64,000 nucleotides of DNA from Sulfomarinibacter sp963741385 (GTDB lineage Bacteria; Acidobacteriota; Thermoanaerobaculia; Thermoanaerobaculales; Sulfomarinibacteraceae): assembly GCA_963741385.1 (NCBI GenBank), contig CAVUHO010000015.1:124001-188000 (forward strand), given 5' to 3'. This document shows, one piece after another, positions 34,497 to 43,056 of this stretch. The notes beneath the pieces are model-generated. The model made no database searches. It was not told the origin of the DNA and saw nothing but the letters and a program-made list of their open reading frames with translations. Made by a program: the position numbers and the translations under genes. Positions within the stretch are counted from its first letter, which is position 1. Each line of letters starts with the position of its first letter.

Positions 34497-35882
34497 TCAG
34501 CCGAGCCGGGTATCTCTGCGTTCATGACATACGACAATCAGTTCCCACGTCAGGAGGGCGAGGAAAAGGGCTACGGCCGAAACCATCGGGATGCGGTATC
34601 GCTCCATCACTCCGGTCAGCAGATACGGCAGGGAGTAGGCCAGAGTGAAGAGAAGAACCAGACCCTCGGCAGCCTTGAGCCGTCCTCGGCGCATGACGAT
34701 CAGCCCCAAAAAGGACATGATCGGGACGGTCCACAACGCCGCCTTGAGAGCCGATACCGCCGGCGAATGGTCCCAGGGTTTGACCTCATACGCCAGGAAG
34801 AAATAGACAGCGCGACGCACCGTGTTGTCGAGGAATTCTCGGAATTGAAGATCTTTGCGAAAACGGCGTTGGGTTTCCCGGAGGTACTGGAATTCTCCGA
34901 CCTCACCATAGTGGACAAATTCAGCGGCATTCTGGCTCGGGTGATGTGCCTGGAAGGCGGCGTCCTGGAGGAGGCCGCGAGCTTCGCGCGTATTGCCCAG
35001 GTAGGTTTCGAAACCTACATTTGATTTCACCGGCACGAAACCGCCGACCCGGAAACTTTGAACCACCACGTATGGTCCGAGAAAGGTCGCACATGCAGCA
35101 GTGAAGAAAAATATGAATCCAGCAGTCTCGCGGACGGATCTCCCGCGGATCGCGTACACGACACCCACCGCGGCGCAGAGGAGCAAACCGGGATTGAAGA
35201 GCGCCGCAATCGCGGAAAGAAAACCGAACTCGAGACCCGCGAAGCGCCCCTTGGAGTCGGCAGCCCGGAGAACCGCGAGAAGCAACACTGCAAACCACAT
35301 CACCTGGAGGTTGAAATCGAGTTGGCCTGAAATCTGGAAGATCCACGCCTCAAACGGAAGGCAGGCGAAGAACAGCGCCGCAAGCAAACCGACCCGGGGG
35401 TCCCGGCCGACTCTTGAACCGACGTGGAATACCACCACGGTGGTGATACCGGAGCAAACCAGGGCTATAAAAAACGAGAAGAGTATCGATTTGAGGGTAA
35501 AGCATCCCCACAAAGCGAACGAGAGAACGTAGAAAGCGACCACTCCCGGCGCGATCCACGCCGTGGGTCCGGTCGATCCGCCGAACGGACTGGCGTACCC
35601 CTGGTTCGCGCACACCCACGCGTGGGCGATGTTGGATGCTTCGAATCCGAAGGCATTCATATACGGAGTTTCAGTGCTCGAAATCTCGGACTCGACCCTT
35701 TCGAGATCCTGAAAGAAAAACCCGGGGTGGTCAGAAATACTGCCGGCCAAGAGCGCGAGCCGAATGACCAGGGCAAGCGTCAGCACGAGACCCAGGCCAC
35801 GGAATCTTCCGGTACTCATGAGCGTTGGTTTGGGCCGCGACGAGGTCACGGCTCCCTTGTTTTTGACCGACTGATCAGACAT
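34497..35882 (-). CDS. GT39-like membrane glycosyltransferase (GT-C)
   Basis: A 461-residue integral membrane protein with about 10-11 TM helices starting at GLGLVLTLALVIRLALL. The first periplasmic loop is long (EISSTETPYMNAFG ... NQGYASPFG), and the helix GLLAALFFACLPFEAWIF matches the dolichyl-phosphate-mannose transferase-like group. A C-terminal YLLTGVMERYRIP resembles the 'eRYr.p' motif of ArnT/GT39. A short acidic-loop motif is not obvious, so donor use is unclear. ATG 35882 is preferred to the upstream GTG. Confidence 0.75.
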   Translation of the reverse strand: MSDQSVKNKGAVTSSRPKPTLMSTGRFRGLGLVLTLALVIRLALLAGSISDHPGFFFQDLERVESEISSTETPYMNAFGFEASNIAHAWVCANQGYASPFGGSTGPTAWIAPGVVAFYVLSFALWGCFTLKSILFSFFIALVCSGITTVVVFHVGSRVGRDPRVGLLAALFFACLPFEAWIFQISGQLDFNLQVMWFAVLLLAVLRAADSKGRFAGLEFGFLSAIAALFNPGLLLCAAVGVVYAIRGRSVRETAGFIFFFTAACATFLGPYVVVQSFRVGGFVPVKSNVGFETYLGNTREARGLLQDAAFQAHHPSQNAAEFVHYGEVGEFQYLRETQRRFRKDLQFREFLDNTVRRAVYFFLAYEVKPWDHSPAVSALKAALWTVPIMSFLGLIVMRRGRLKAAEGLVLLFTLAYSLPYLLTGVMERYRIPMVSAVALFLALLTWELIVVCHERRDTRLG

Positions 35883-35967
35883 CGGCACGTATTCTAGACT
35901 ACCGGGTGTGACACGCGCCTTCTCATGGGTGACGCCCGTGAATTCCTCGGTCGCCGCCGGGGTTCGC

Positions 35968-35973
35968 TAGAAT
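35968..35973 (+). promoter_or_regulatory. Putative -10 hexamer (TAGAAT), leaderless start
   Basis: TAGAAT ends 8 nt before ATG 35982. The same hexamer at the same distance precedes the intact paralog at 39043, so promoter and gene start were duplicated together. Confidence 0.45.
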
Positions 35974-35981
35974 CGGTCTGC

Positions 35982-36290
35982 ATGGTGTCCTCAGACCCGA
36001 CTCAGACGCGGCTCAGGTCGCGACCGTCGGCGGCCACGCGCCGTTGGTTGATCGCCGCGGCAGTGGTGGTGTTCGCGGCCGAGGTGGTTTTCGTGAGTGC
36101 GATCATCCGCGAGCGCGGTCTCTTCGACTACGTCGCGCTGGATTATCGCGGCACGCGGACAGCCGGCGAGGCGATCCTCGCCCACGGCCTCGGCGCCTCG
36201 TACGATCCCGCACAGCTCGAGGCCTCCCTCGAAAACGGTCTGTGCGAGAAGGGCCGGCAGGCCTTCGAGCGGGCCGCCGAACTCAACTGA
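35982..36290 (+). pseudogene. Chimeric fragment: N-terminus of a GT87 gene fused to the tail of the TPR lipoprotein gene
   Basis: Codons for RRWLIAAAVVVFAAEVVFVS through YDPAQLEAS are nearly identical at DNA level to the start of the GT87 gene at 39043 (about 3 differences in ~205 bp over 36022-36226). At 36227-36229 the match ends and the sequence becomes a copy of the end of the TPR lipoprotein gene (LENG..GRQAFERAAEL, then a stop and GACCCGCCG). The 102-residue product has one TM and is unlikely to be an enzyme. The junction falls in CTCGA/GCCTC-type sequence common to both parents, which suggests recombination. Confidence 0.75.
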
Positions 36291-36750
36291 CCCGCCGTCT
36301 TTGCCCGTGGCAGCAACCCGATCAATCGGTCTTTCAACTGACAGCCGCTATCGCCGCCAGTGGATACACGAGGAGTGGTAGGAACCGGAAAGGATTGGCA
36401 GCAGGTCCGACGGATCCATCCATAACCTCACTATCGATGTTTCAACTCGAATATTCAACCGTCATCCATAGGCCGATCTCGTGGAAGAACGGCTGGGCAG
36501 AGACATCGCCGAGCGCATTTTCTCGGTGATAAACTCGGGTTGCGGTCACCGCAGCTTTCGACTTCCGGACGCAGGAGGCCATGTCATTGCACACGCAACC
36601 CAGAATTTACATTCTCACGGTGCCAAATATGGAAACGAATGCCGTCGATCCTGGGCAGCCTCGCTCGGGGCCATCGGTCGGGCGACGGGTCGATGCTCAA
36701 GCCCGCGGCACGCTGCAGTAATTGATGCCGCTGCCTAGTCCCACCGCGTC
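36291..36750. other. Intergenic: diverged copy of the region after 33176, then unassigned sequence
   Basis: 36291-36480 is a diverged duplicate of 33177-33470. The remaining ~270 bp contain small frames with no recognisable product. TAGTCC at 36736-36741 lies 9 nt before the GTG of the next gene and could be a weak -10 element. Confidence 0.5.
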
Positions 36751-38847
36751 GTGAGTCACTTCCATCGTTTGGCGTTCCGAGATCGGCAACAGACAGTCGG
36801 GTTTGTATTGACCGGTGCCGTCGCGATCGTAGCGGTCGTGGTTTCCTGCTTCTTCGTGTCGGAATCCGACCTCTTCATGCACCTGAAAAACGGTCAGCGG
36901 ATACTTGATTCAGGTCGGTTGGAAAAGGCCGAGAGCTATTCCTACACCACGACCGAGGCCACATTCCCAAATCACGAGTGGTTGTCAAACATCATGGTGG
37001 CGGTGATCTGGCGGGCGGGCGGGTTTGAACTCCTGGTGGCTGCCAAGGCGATCGCGGTCGGCCTGCTTGTTCTCCTTCTGGCAGCAGCCGCCCGCGCACG
37101 GGGCTCTCGCGGCCTTGCGGTGCCGCTCACCCTCCTGGCGTGTGTGGTTCTGATGCGCTTTCGTCTCTACGTCCGTCCCGAAATTTTCACTTTGTTGCTG
37201 CTGCCGGTGGTCGACCTGTTGTGCCTCGGCGCCATGGCTGTTCCGTCCTCGCGCCGTGTGTGGCTGATCCCGGTCCTCTGCGTGCTCTGGGCAAACCTTC
37301 ACCCAGGTGTGGTTCTCGCGCCGGTCGTCGTGGCGACGCATGCGCTGGGGGCTCTTCTGGCGGGACGTCTTCCTCTGGTAGCTTCTCGGGGCGCCCCACG
37401 CGATGGATGGAAGTTGCTCCTGGTTGGCGGTTCCAGTGTGCCCGCCATGATGCTTACCCCTTTCGGAGCAGGGATCTTCACTCCGCTGTTTCGGATCACG
37501 ACGTCCGACGCCATTCGTGCTGCCGCCGTCCGCGAGTGGTTACCGCCGACGATTGACGATTTCGGGTTTTTCTTTGCAATGCTCGGTATCGGGAGCGTGC
37601 TCCTGATCGCTGTTTCACGACGGGTTGCAGCGACGGACATGGCGTTGTGGTTCGGCTTTGCGGCGCTGGCCCTACGGTCGCTTCGCCACGTGGGCGTGTT
37701 TGCCGTTGTGGGCGCACCGGTTCTGGCGTGGGCGGCGACTGTGGCGGCGGAGACGATCGGTGCGGCATCACGCCAGACTGCGCCGACGTTGAGACGTCTG
37801 GTGCCTCTCCCTGTGCGGGCGATTGCGGTTGGGTCGATAATCGTCGCCGTAACTGCCGGTCTCCTGTCGCCTTGGGCCTCGTTTCTTCATCAGGACCAGA
37901 GTCGCCACTATCGCTTCGGTTTAGGCCTCAACAACTTATCGGCGCCCATCGGTTCCGTTGACCTGCTCGAACGGATGCAACTCCCTGGACCGCTTTACAA
38001 CTCCTGGGGATTCGGAGGCTATTTGATATGGAGGGTCTGGCCACGGCTCCAGGTCTTTGCGGATGGACGAGACTACATGTACGAGGGCCTGTTCAACGAG
38101 ATGCTCACCTCGCCTCTGAAATCGGTGGTGGCATCGCGAGGTGTCCGGACGTTTCTAATCGCCCACGAAGACGTTCGTGCGCTCGAGTATGTTGAACAAT
38201 CGCCCGATTACGTGCTGGTGGCCTTCGATGACCGAGCGCAGTTGTGGACCGACCGAGAGGCGCTGGCAGAACGACCAGGCCTCGAGCCGCTCGAACACAT
38301 CAGGCCCGAAGACCTGTCGCTGTCGTGGTATGACCGATTGTCGCCCGGGCAGCAGGACGACGTTGAGAGAGCATCGTTGCGTGCAGTCGAAATGACTCCA
38401 GGCCATGCCCGGCCATGGGCACTTTTGGGTCAGGTGCAACGACGGCGGGGGGATCTCGATCGGGCCATCACGTCCTACGAACATGCGATTGAGCTCGATC
38501 GCGACCAGGCAACGTACTTCAACAACCTGGGCGCGTGTCTGCTCGACAGCGGTCGCGTCGAAGACGCGGCGAAGCAGTTTCGCATTGCAACTCGACTCGA
38601 CCCGGATATGTTCAGCGCCCACCTTAATCTCGGTCGAGCTGGTCTCATGCTCGGGGATGCCGTTGGGGCAACGGTTTCGTTGAGTCGAGCCCGCGAGTTA
38701 GCGCCGGACCAGGCAGAGCCTCTGTATCTCCTTGGACTCGCAGCAGGTGATCCGGAGCAGGTCCGTGAATATTTTCTGCAATATCTCCGGGTCGCTCCCG
38801 ACGGACCGTGGGCCGCGGATGTTCGCCTTCGGCTATCAGCATATTGA
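36751..38847 (+). CDS. Multi-spanning membrane protein (GT-C-like) with C-terminal TPR domain
   Basis: A 698-residue protein. Residues ~15-370 hold about 10-11 TM helices, and the first loop has DLFMHLKNGQRILDSGRL and NHEWLSNIMVAVIW, features shared with GT-C glycosyltransferase-like proteins. Residues ~390-510 form a periplasmic domain (SWGFGGYLIWRVWPRLQVFADGR, split here: SWGFGGYLIWRVW then PRLQVFADGRDYMYEG). Residues ~555-690 are at least three TPR units (ALLGQVQRRRGDLDRAITSY, YFNNLGACLLDSGRVEDAA, AHLNLGRAGLMLGDAVGA). The substrate is unknown; TPRs probably recruit a partner. The start GTG 36751 is uncertain. Confidence 0.65.
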   Translation: MSHFHRLAFRDRQQTVGFVLTGAVAIVAVVVSCFFVSESDLFMHLKNGQRILDSGRLEKAESYSYTTTEATFPNHEWLSNIMVAVIWRAGGFELLVAAKAIAVGLLVLLLAAAARARGSRGLAVPLTLLACVVLMRFRLYVRPEIFTLLLLPVVDLLCLGAMAVPSSRRVWLIPVLCVLWANLHPGVVLAPVVVATHALGALLAGRLPLVASRGAPRDGWKLLLVGGSSVPAMMLTPFGAGIFTPLFRITTSDAIRAAAVREWLPPTIDDFGFFFAMLGIGSVLLIAVSRRVAATDMALWFGFAALALRSLRHVGVFAVVGAPVLAWAATVAAETIGAASRQTAPTLRRLVPLPVRAIAVGSIIVAVTAGLLSPWASFLHQDQSRHYRFGLGLNNLSAPIGSVDLLERMQLPGPLYNSWGFGGYLIWRVWPRLQVFADGRDYMYEGLFNEMLTSPLKSVVASRGVRTFLIAHEDVRALEYVEQSPDYVLVAFDDRAQLWTDREALAERPGLEPLEHIRPEDLSLSWYDRLSPGQQDDVERASLRAVEMTPGHARPWALLGQVQRRRGDLDRAITSYEHAIELDRDQATYFNNLGACLLDSGRVEDAAKQFRIATRLDPDMFSAHLNLGRAGLMLGDAVGATVSLSRARELAPDQAEPLYLLGLAAGDPEQVREYFLQYLRVAPDGPWAADVRLRLSAY

Positions 38848-39028
38848 AACCTCATAACGTCACGGTTTTTGGGATCTCCGATCGAGAGTCGCAGATTGAA
38901 TCGTCGGCAGGGGCCGATATGGCCGCTGCCCGCAATACGTCGTCTTGCCTGTCTATCTCGCTCGACGACATTGATCAGCAGCGATTTGCGGCCGCACGGT
39001 GCCGAGATACCCGGTGAGAAATCCGAAT

Positions 39029-39034
39029 TAGAAT
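39029..39034 (+). promoter_or_regulatory. Putative -10 hexamer (TAGAAT), leaderless start
   Basis: TAGAAT ends 8 nt before ATG 39043, as in the duplicated copy at 35968. No Shine-Dalgarno sequence is present. Confidence 0.45.
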
Positions 39035-39042
39035 TGGCCTGA

Positions 39043-40311
39043 ATGGTGCTCTCAAGTTCGAATCCACCGCAGCTCAGGTTGCGACCGTCGGCGGCCGCGC
39101 GCCGTTGGTTGATCGCCGCGGCAGTGGTGGTGTTCGCGGCCGAGGTGGTTTTCGTGAGTGCGATCATCCGCGAGCGCGGTCTCTTCGACTACGTCGCGCT
39201 GGATTATCGCGGCACGCGGACAGCCGGCGAGGCGATCCTCACCCACGGCCTCGGCGCCTCGTACGATCCCACACAGCTCGAGGCCTCGCAAAGGCGGCTG
39301 TACAACAAGTACGTGCACAGCACGGGTCGCGGCGCACTGCCGTTCGGCGTCGTCCCGTCGCCGTATCCACCGCCGTTTTCGCTGGTGTTCGTGCCGTCGA
39401 CCTTTTTGGCGCCCGTGCCCGGCTTTCTCGCCTGGACCTTCGTCCACTTCCTCGTCTTCGTGCTCTACCAGATTCGCCTCGGCCGGGCCTTCCACGTCGC
39501 CGGGTCGGGGTGGTTGATCGTGGCCGTTTTGCTGTCGCCGCCGGTGTTCATCCATCTGGTGATGGGCCAGATCAGCGTGTGGCTGATGGTGTTCTTCGGT
39601 GAGGCTGTGATCGCCTTCGATCGCGGACGGTCCTTGCGCGCGGGCATCTGGCTCGGGCTCCTGGTGTTCAAGCCGCAGGTCCTGGTGCTGATCATCCCCG
39701 CCCTGGTGATCGCCCGGCAGTGGCGAATGCTGTCCGGGATGGCGGTGGCCGTCGCGGTGGTCCTGGCGCCGACCTTCATCGTGGCGGGCGACTGGGTGAC
39801 GGGTTTTGCCGACGGTCTGCGAAAGTTCGTCGATGCCACCGGGATGGTCATGAACACCTTTCCGACTTCGATGACCAACTGGCGCGCGTTCGCCCTCAAC
39901 GCGTCACGGGCTGTGCCTCCATTCGTCGCATGGGGGATCGCGGTGCTCGGGATGATCCTCACCGGCGTGGCGGGGCTGGTGTGTGGCCGTGCCCTGCGCG
40001 GAGGTGGCCGGCCGGCGGCATCACTTGCCTGGCTCGGTCTGGTTGCCGCCACGAACGCGTTCACCTGGCACGCTCACGTTCACCAGTCGCTGTTGCTCGT
40101 ACCGCCTCTGTACTGGGTTGTCGGCCAATTCCCCGGACTGCGGGAACCGGTGGCTGCAGTCTGCCTTGGGCTATCAGCGGGCTTCCTCGCCGCTGCCGCC
40201 GCGACCTCCGTCGGTCTCGCCCACGACCTCCTGGGGATGGCGTTTCTCGCCGCTCTGGTCACGACCGCGTTTGTCAGCGCTCTAGCGGTTCGAACCTTCC
40301 CGACCGTTTGA
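39043..40311 (+). CDS. GT87 (DUF2029) polyprenyl-phosphate mannosyl/glycosyltransferase-like membrane protein
   Basis: A 422-residue membrane protein with about 10 TM helices in the DUF2029 family of GT-C enzymes, which use polyprenyl-phosphate sugars. Typical features are an early acidic loop (DYRGTRTAGEAI), FPYPPPF-like VPSPYPPPFSLVFVPSTF, a GIWLGLLVFKPQVLVL helix (family 'gl.l.lKPq') and TNAFTWHAHVHQSLLLVPPL. Its first ~80 codons and promoter are duplicated at 35966-36226. The 3' end overlaps the convergent aminotransferase gene by 30 bp. Confidence 0.8.
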   Translation: MVLSSSNPPQLRLRPSAAARRWLIAAAVVVFAAEVVFVSAIIRERGLFDYVALDYRGTRTAGEAILTHGLGASYDPTQLEASQRRLYNKYVHSTGRGALPFGVVPSPYPPPFSLVFVPSTFLAPVPGFLAWTFVHFLVFVLYQIRLGRAFHVAGSGWLIVAVLLSPPVFIHLVMGQISVWLMVFFGEAVIAFDRGRSLRAGIWLGLLVFKPQVLVLIIPALVIARQWRMLSGMAVAVAVVLAPTFIVAGDWVTGFADGLRKFVDATGMVMNTFPTSMTNWRAFALNASRAVPPFVAWGIAVLGMILTGVAGLVCGRALRGGGRPAASLAWLGLVAATNAFTWHAHVHQSLLLVPPLYWVVGQFPGLREPVAAVCLGLSAGFLAAAAATSVGLAHDLLGMAFLAALVTTAFVSALAVRTFPTV

Positions 40312-41532
40312 CTTTTGCAAGACCTCGCCCAGACGCCGGCAGCCCTCGTCGATGGCCGCCTCGTCGGCAAAGGTGAAACAGAGACGGGCGAAGTGGTCGC
40401 CTGACAGGGGTTGACCCACCTGTTCGTCAGCATCAGGGAAAAAGGCCCCGCCGGGAACGATGGCGACTCCGGCCTCCACTCCCCGGTCGAACAGCGAGCG
40501 GCTGTCGCCCGAGGCCAGTTCGAGCCAGAAGAAGAAACCACCCAGCGGTTCGTGCCAGGAAGCGGCGCCTGCGGGCAGGTGCCGGTCCAGGGCGGCCTGC
40601 ATGGCGCGGCTCTTGCGGGCGTAGGTGTCGACGATCAAGCCGAGGTGCTCCTCGAGCAGCCCGCGGATGCAGTACTCGGCCACCAGCGCCTGGGTGACGG
40701 TTGAGGTGCAGAGGTCTTCCCCCTGGCGCATGAGGACCATCGAGCGGATGAGTTCGGGTGCTGCAACCGTCCACGCCACCCGTACACCCGGCGCCAGCAC
40801 CTTGGAAAAGGAAGAGGCGTAGATGACGTGGGGTGCGTCGCCGACCAGCGATTTCAGGGTCGGCAGCGCCTCCCCTTTAAAACGCAGCCTGCCATAGGGG
40901 TCATCTTCGAAGATCGGGACGGAGAGCTCGCCGGCGGTTTCCACCAGGCGGCGGCGGCGCTCCAGACTCATGCAGGCGCCCGAGGGGTTCGAAAAGTCAG
41001 GCACGGTGTAGATGAGTTTGGGCCGCCGCCCGGTGCTTTCGGTGACCCGCGTGACCACCTCGGTCAGGCGCTCGACCTGCATGCCGTCGCCGTCTGACGG
41101 GACGAGTGCAAATCGGGCGCCGGCGTTGCGCAGACAGTGGAGGGTGCCGGGATAGGTTGGGGCCTCCAACACCACGACGTCGCCGGGGTCGAGGAGGGCC
41201 CGACCGATGAGGTCCACGGCCTGCTGCGAGCCTGAGGTCACCAGTATTTCCCCGGCCTGCGGCCGGTAGCCGAGCCGGATCGCCATCATCTCGAGAATGG
41301 CGTCTCTCAGCGGTGGATAGCCCTCGGATGCGCCGTACTGGAGGACGGTCCTGCCGTCGCGCTCGAGGACGTCGGCACAACCTGCGAAGGCCTTCACCGG
41401 AAAGGTGTCGGGGTCGGGCAGGCCTCCGGCAAACGAGATCATCCCCGGCCGCTGGATCATCTGGAAGAGTTCCCGGATCGGCGACGGCTGCATCTTTTTG
41501 GCGAGCATGGAAAAACGGAAAACTGAACTCAA
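40282..41532 (-). CDS. PLP-dependent aminotransferase, class I/II (2-aminoadipate/LysN-like)
   Basis: A 416-residue fold type I aminotransferase. FAGGLPDPDTFP near the N-terminus is typical of the LysN/MocR-catalytic group; SGSQQAVDLIGRALLDPGD, YTVPDFSNPSGACM and the PLP lysine in IYASSFSKVLAPGVR are present. There is no HTH domain, so it is an enzyme rather than a MocR regulator. The TTG at 41532 is chosen because GGAGG lies 5 nt before it; ATG 41508 is an alternative. Branched-chain, aromatic or aminoadipate substrates are all possible. Confidence 0.87.
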   Translation of the reverse strand: MSSVFRFSMLAKKMQPSPIRELFQMIQRPGMISFAGGLPDPDTFPVKAFAGCADVLERDGRTVLQYGASEGYPPLRDAILEMMAIRLGYRPQAGEILVTSGSQQAVDLIGRALLDPGDVVVLEAPTYPGTLHCLRNAGARFALVPSDGDGMQVERLTEVVTRVTESTGRRPKLIYTVPDFSNPSGACMSLERRRRLVETAGELSVPIFEDDPYGRLRFKGEALPTLKSLVGDAPHVIYASSFSKVLAPGVRVAWTVAAPELIRSMVLMRQGEDLCTSTVTQALVAEYCIRGLLEEHLGLIVDTYARKSRAMQAALDRHLPAGAASWHEPLGGFFFWLELASGDSRSLFDRGVEAGVAIVPGGAFFPDADEQVGQPLSGDHFARLCFTFADEAAIDEGCRRLGEVLQKSNGREGSNR

Positions 41533-41685
41533 GCTGACCTCCGTCCGGGCGGGATTGTACTCCTGCAGCGCTCTTCCCTTCCCGTCTTCGTCGCCACGCC
41601 AATCCACAGCGGGCATTCACTCCGAGAAGCGGTGTCCCGAGGCGATCATCCCGATTCTCTGATCGGTATTGCCCGTGAGTGCCCC

Positions 41686-41804
41686 CTCAAACAATGATTG
41701 GGCCCATACGGCGCAGGCTCGACAACCGGCCTTCGAGTTCCCAACATTGTCAGAGACGTCCGGTGAACGCGGTCGATCGCGGGGAATGGCACCTCCGCCG
41801 CACG
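41686..41804. repeat. Palindromic intergenic element, family copy A2 (variant)
   Basis: The 3' border AATGGCACCTCCGCCGCACG (41785-41804) is shared with the other copies. An inner inverted repeat pairs CTCAAACAATGATTGGG (41686-41702) with TCCCAACATTGTCAGAG (41739-41755). The 5' border is not conserved in this copy. Confidence 0.6.
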
Positions 41805-41821
41805 CGGCACATATCCGAACG

Positions 41822-41924
41822 CGCTTCCCGAGAGGAGCCACCCGTCACATTGTTTGCCCGTAGGTTTTTTCCTCCCCGGGGGGTCGAGTTCAAACAATGA
41901 GACAAATGGCACCTCCGCCGCACG
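41822..41924. repeat. Palindromic intergenic element, family copy A1
   Basis: Border CTTCCCGAGAGGAGCCACC on the left and ATGGCACCTCCGCCGCACG on the right. The arms 41832-41856 and 41891-41915 are complementary at 20 of 25 positions. The inner stem GTCACATTGTTTG / CAAACAATGAGAC differs from that of copy B2 but remains paired. Confidence 0.75.
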
Positions 41925-42055
41925 GTGCCCATTCCGTAGTATTTGTGGGGCAGCCGTCCCGGCTGCCGGGCTTGCCACAGCGAAGCCGGATGCATCGACC
42001 GATTTCGTCAAGCCCCGAGCCCCAAGCCCCAAGCCCCAAGCCGGCTCCGCCCCAC

Positions 42056-42799
42056 TCACTCCTCGCTCAGAAACCCTCGAAACTGCCCGGCCAGGTCCGC
42101 GGCGACTGCGTTGACGATCCGCTGTCCGGCCTCCACCGAGGCCAGTGCCGGGTGAGAGCCCATCCGCCCTTCGGGGTAACGGTGGCGGAAGTCCGCAGGA
42201 CCAAAGACCCTGGTCTTCGGGGGCGGCTCGGCCGCCATGTCGGCGGTCTTGAGGTGGTCGGGGTAGGCGGCCGCGGCCACCGAGACCTCGGACGCCGAGG
42301 CGTGGTCGCCGTCCCGTTCGCCGAACAGCTCCTCGCTCAGCGCCTGAGCGGAAGGCGTGTTCCACCACTCCGCGCACAGACAGCGGACGCCGTCGCCGCC
42401 TTCCACGAGCCGCGGCGCTTCGGCATAGGCTTCGAAGAAACCGGCGCTGATGGAGGCCGTGTTGCCGCCGTGGCCGTTGACGAAGAACATACGGCGAAAT
42501 CCGTGGCGAGCCAGGGACAGGATGACATCGCGGACCACCGCCACCAGGGTGGTCGGGCGCAGCGTGATCGAGCCCGGGAAGCGCATGTGGTGTTCGGACA
42601 TGCCCACGGTGAGCGTCGGTCCCACCGCCGCTCCGGTCAACTCGCCGGCCCGCCAGGCCAGGGTCTCGGCACAGATCGCATCGGTGCCGATCAGGCCGGT
42701 GGGCCCGTGCTGCTCGGTGGCGCCGATGGGCACGATGATGCCGTTGGATTGGGTCAGGTACTTCTCGACCTCGGGCCAGGACATGAGTTGCAGACGCAT
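42056..42799 (-). CDS. Creatininase-family amidohydrolase
   Basis: A 247-residue metal-dependent hydrolase. GIIVPIGATEQHGPTGLIGT contains the Glu/His metal ligands and FFVNGHGGNTASI is the second hallmark; a downstream acidic/His cluster, ERDGDHASASEVS, completes the site. The family includes creatininase, MftE-like peptidases and 3-dehydro-scyllo-inosose-type hydrolases, so the substrate is open. GGAGGTGGCG immediately precedes ATG 42799, which fixes the start. Confidence 0.85.
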   Translation of the reverse strand: MRLQLMSWPEVEKYLTQSNGIIVPIGATEQHGPTGLIGTDAICAETLAWRAGELTGAAVGPTLTVGMSEHHMRFPGSITLRPTTLVAVVRDVILSLARHGFRRMFFVNGHGGNTASISAGFFEAYAEAPRLVEGGDGVRCLCAEWWNTPSAQALSEELFGERDGDHASASEVSVAAAAYPDHLKTADMAAEPPPKTRVFGPADFRHRYPEGRMGSHPALASVEAGQRIVNAVAADLAGQFRGFLSEE

Positions 42800-43056
42800 C
42801 GCCACCTCCGGCCGGAAAGTGTATCCCGAATCTTCGGCCCGTCCGACAGGGCGCCTGGGGTTTATCGAGATATGACAGCTGGGATGACGGCGTTCTTCGC
42901 GTTCCTCCAAATCGAGCGGCGGGAATCCGCGGTGGTCTTGATCGCCGGTTCGCGCAGAGGGGATGCCACCGAGGTTGCTTAATTTGCGGTGTGTCGGGGT
43001 CTTTACCGCTTCCCTTCCGGACTGTTTGCGCATACGCTCTGACCTGGATTTGATGG

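Larger units (their letters stand above)
41533..42055. other. Intergenic region with paired hairpin repeats
   Basis: About 520 bp with no credible gene. It contains two copies of a palindromic repeat (41686-41804 and 41822-41924) and a segment near 41969-41994 shared with 623-650. Long open frames across it translate the repeats and are not supported. Confidence 0.55.
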
